DNA from: Dysidea avara
Taxonomy: Eukaryota; Porifera; Demospongiae; Dictyoceratida; Dysideidae
DNA length: 64,000 nucleotides
Assembly: GCF_963678975.1 (NCBI RefSeq)
Contig: NC_089276.1
Location: 24,535,059-24,599,058 of the forward strand
Direction: 5' to 3'
The first letter of the stretch is position 1. Every line of letters begins with the position of its first letter. The notes beneath the pieces were generated by a model, which ran no database searches, was not told the DNA's origin, and saw only the letters and a list, made by a program, of their open reading frames with translations. Of the stretch, positions 63,311 through 64,000 are shown piece after piece. The position numbers and the translations under genes were made by a program.

Positions 63311-64000
63311 AGGCCTAATGTATTTCGCGGACTGCATGGACTCGCGGACTGCATGGACTCACAGACTGGACTCACGCACTGAGCTGGAAACAGCTTTTAA
63401 ACAATAATCCAGGCATTATCCATCTCTTGCAACACTGGAGACACCACTATCAAGCTACAACTGCTGATACTGCTCTTCCTTACAAGTCAACAAACTAGCA
63501 CGTGCACTAATTAATTAGAATACACTTACGATACACGAGTACTAACAGTGATAAAGCGTGATAGAGGCTATTGTTGTAGCGCAGATGTTTTCCTTTATTG
63601 CTTTAGCACTAGTGCTAGGGTTGTAGTGATGAGCCAGTAACAGTTCTTAGCAGGGTAGCTATAAATGATACCGCCCAGCGAGGTGATGGGGCTATGCAAA
63701 TAAACTGGCTCATCACTACAGCCCTAACACTAGTGCTAAGTACTGGAGCAACAAAGGAAAAACATCTAAGCTACAACAATCGCTTTATCACTGTTAGTAC
63801 TCGTGTATCGTAAATGTATTCAAATTAATTAGTGCACACGCTAGTTTGTTAACTTGTAAGGAAGAGCAATACCAGCATTTGTAGCTCAATAGTGGTGTCT
63901 CCAGTGTTGCAAGAGATGGATAAGGCCTGGATTATTGTTTAAAAGTTGTTTCCAGCTCAGTGCGTGAGTCCAGTCCGCAAGTCCAGTCCGTGAGTCCAGT
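63311..64000. repeat. Giant fold-back element reaching the window end
   Basis: The left arm starts AGGCCTAATGTATTTCGCGG and runs about 340 bases through GAAACAGCTTTTAAACAATA, TACACGAGTACTAACAGTGA and CACTAGTGCTAGGG. The right arm (from about 63715) repeats all of it in reverse. The loop is near 63650-63690. Tips are GGACTCGCGGACTG-type tandem words. A deleted relative is at 34760-34946 and a fragment at about 20785. Confidence 0.85.

Overview
The window is animal nuclear DNA. It is AT-rich, its genes are split into many short exons with GT..AG introns, and intergenic and intronic DNA is packed with terminal-inverted-repeat (TIR) DNA transposons, fold-back elements and a few decayed retroelements. 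The gene families are eukaryotic and the texture (short introns, abundant TACATGTA/GTACAGTAC-like words, many small fold-back repeats) fits a demosponge such as Amphimedon. That assignment is inference, not proof.

Layout. (1) 1-6.8 kb, + strand: the C-terminal exons of a RAB3GAP2-like Rab3GAP regulatory subunit, whose start lies before the window. (2) 7.7-15.1 kb, - strand: a large Mutator-like (MULE) DNA transposon. It carries an interrupted transposase (DDE plus SWIM), a duplicated acidic exon, a macro domain, a Ulp1/C48-type protease domain and a PHD finger, with splice phases that suggest one polyprotein. (3) 15.1-22.3 kb: repeats and a LINE remnant. (4) 22.4-23.2 kb, + strand: an uncharacterised 281-aa C2HC-finger protein. 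(5) 23.9-40.8 kb, + strand: a complete 18-exon KRI1 homologue (610 aa), its introns inflated by transposons. (6) 41.8-47.7 kb, - strand: a NUDT6-like Nudix hydrolase converging on KRI1; one intron holds a hAT-like element containing three further MITEs. (7) 47.9-62.3 kb: a transposon-rich stretch with Tigger/pogo, Ty3/gypsy and non-LTR remnants, a tRNA-derived SINE, MULE-like and other TIR elements, and the first exon of an unidentified gene. (8) 62.4 kb, + strand: the first exon of an SGTA-like co-chaperone. (9) 63.3 kb to the end: a very large palindrome that runs off the window.

Host genes have no operon-like relation: Rab3/Rab18 regulation, ribosome biogenesis, nucleotide hydrolysis and chaperone functions sit side by side by chance. 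The most unusual object is the MULE with macro, protease and PHD modules. The nested insertions give a relative history: an R-family repeat and a hAT-like MITE entered the MULE after it had settled, and MITEs entered MITEs in the NUDT6 intron.
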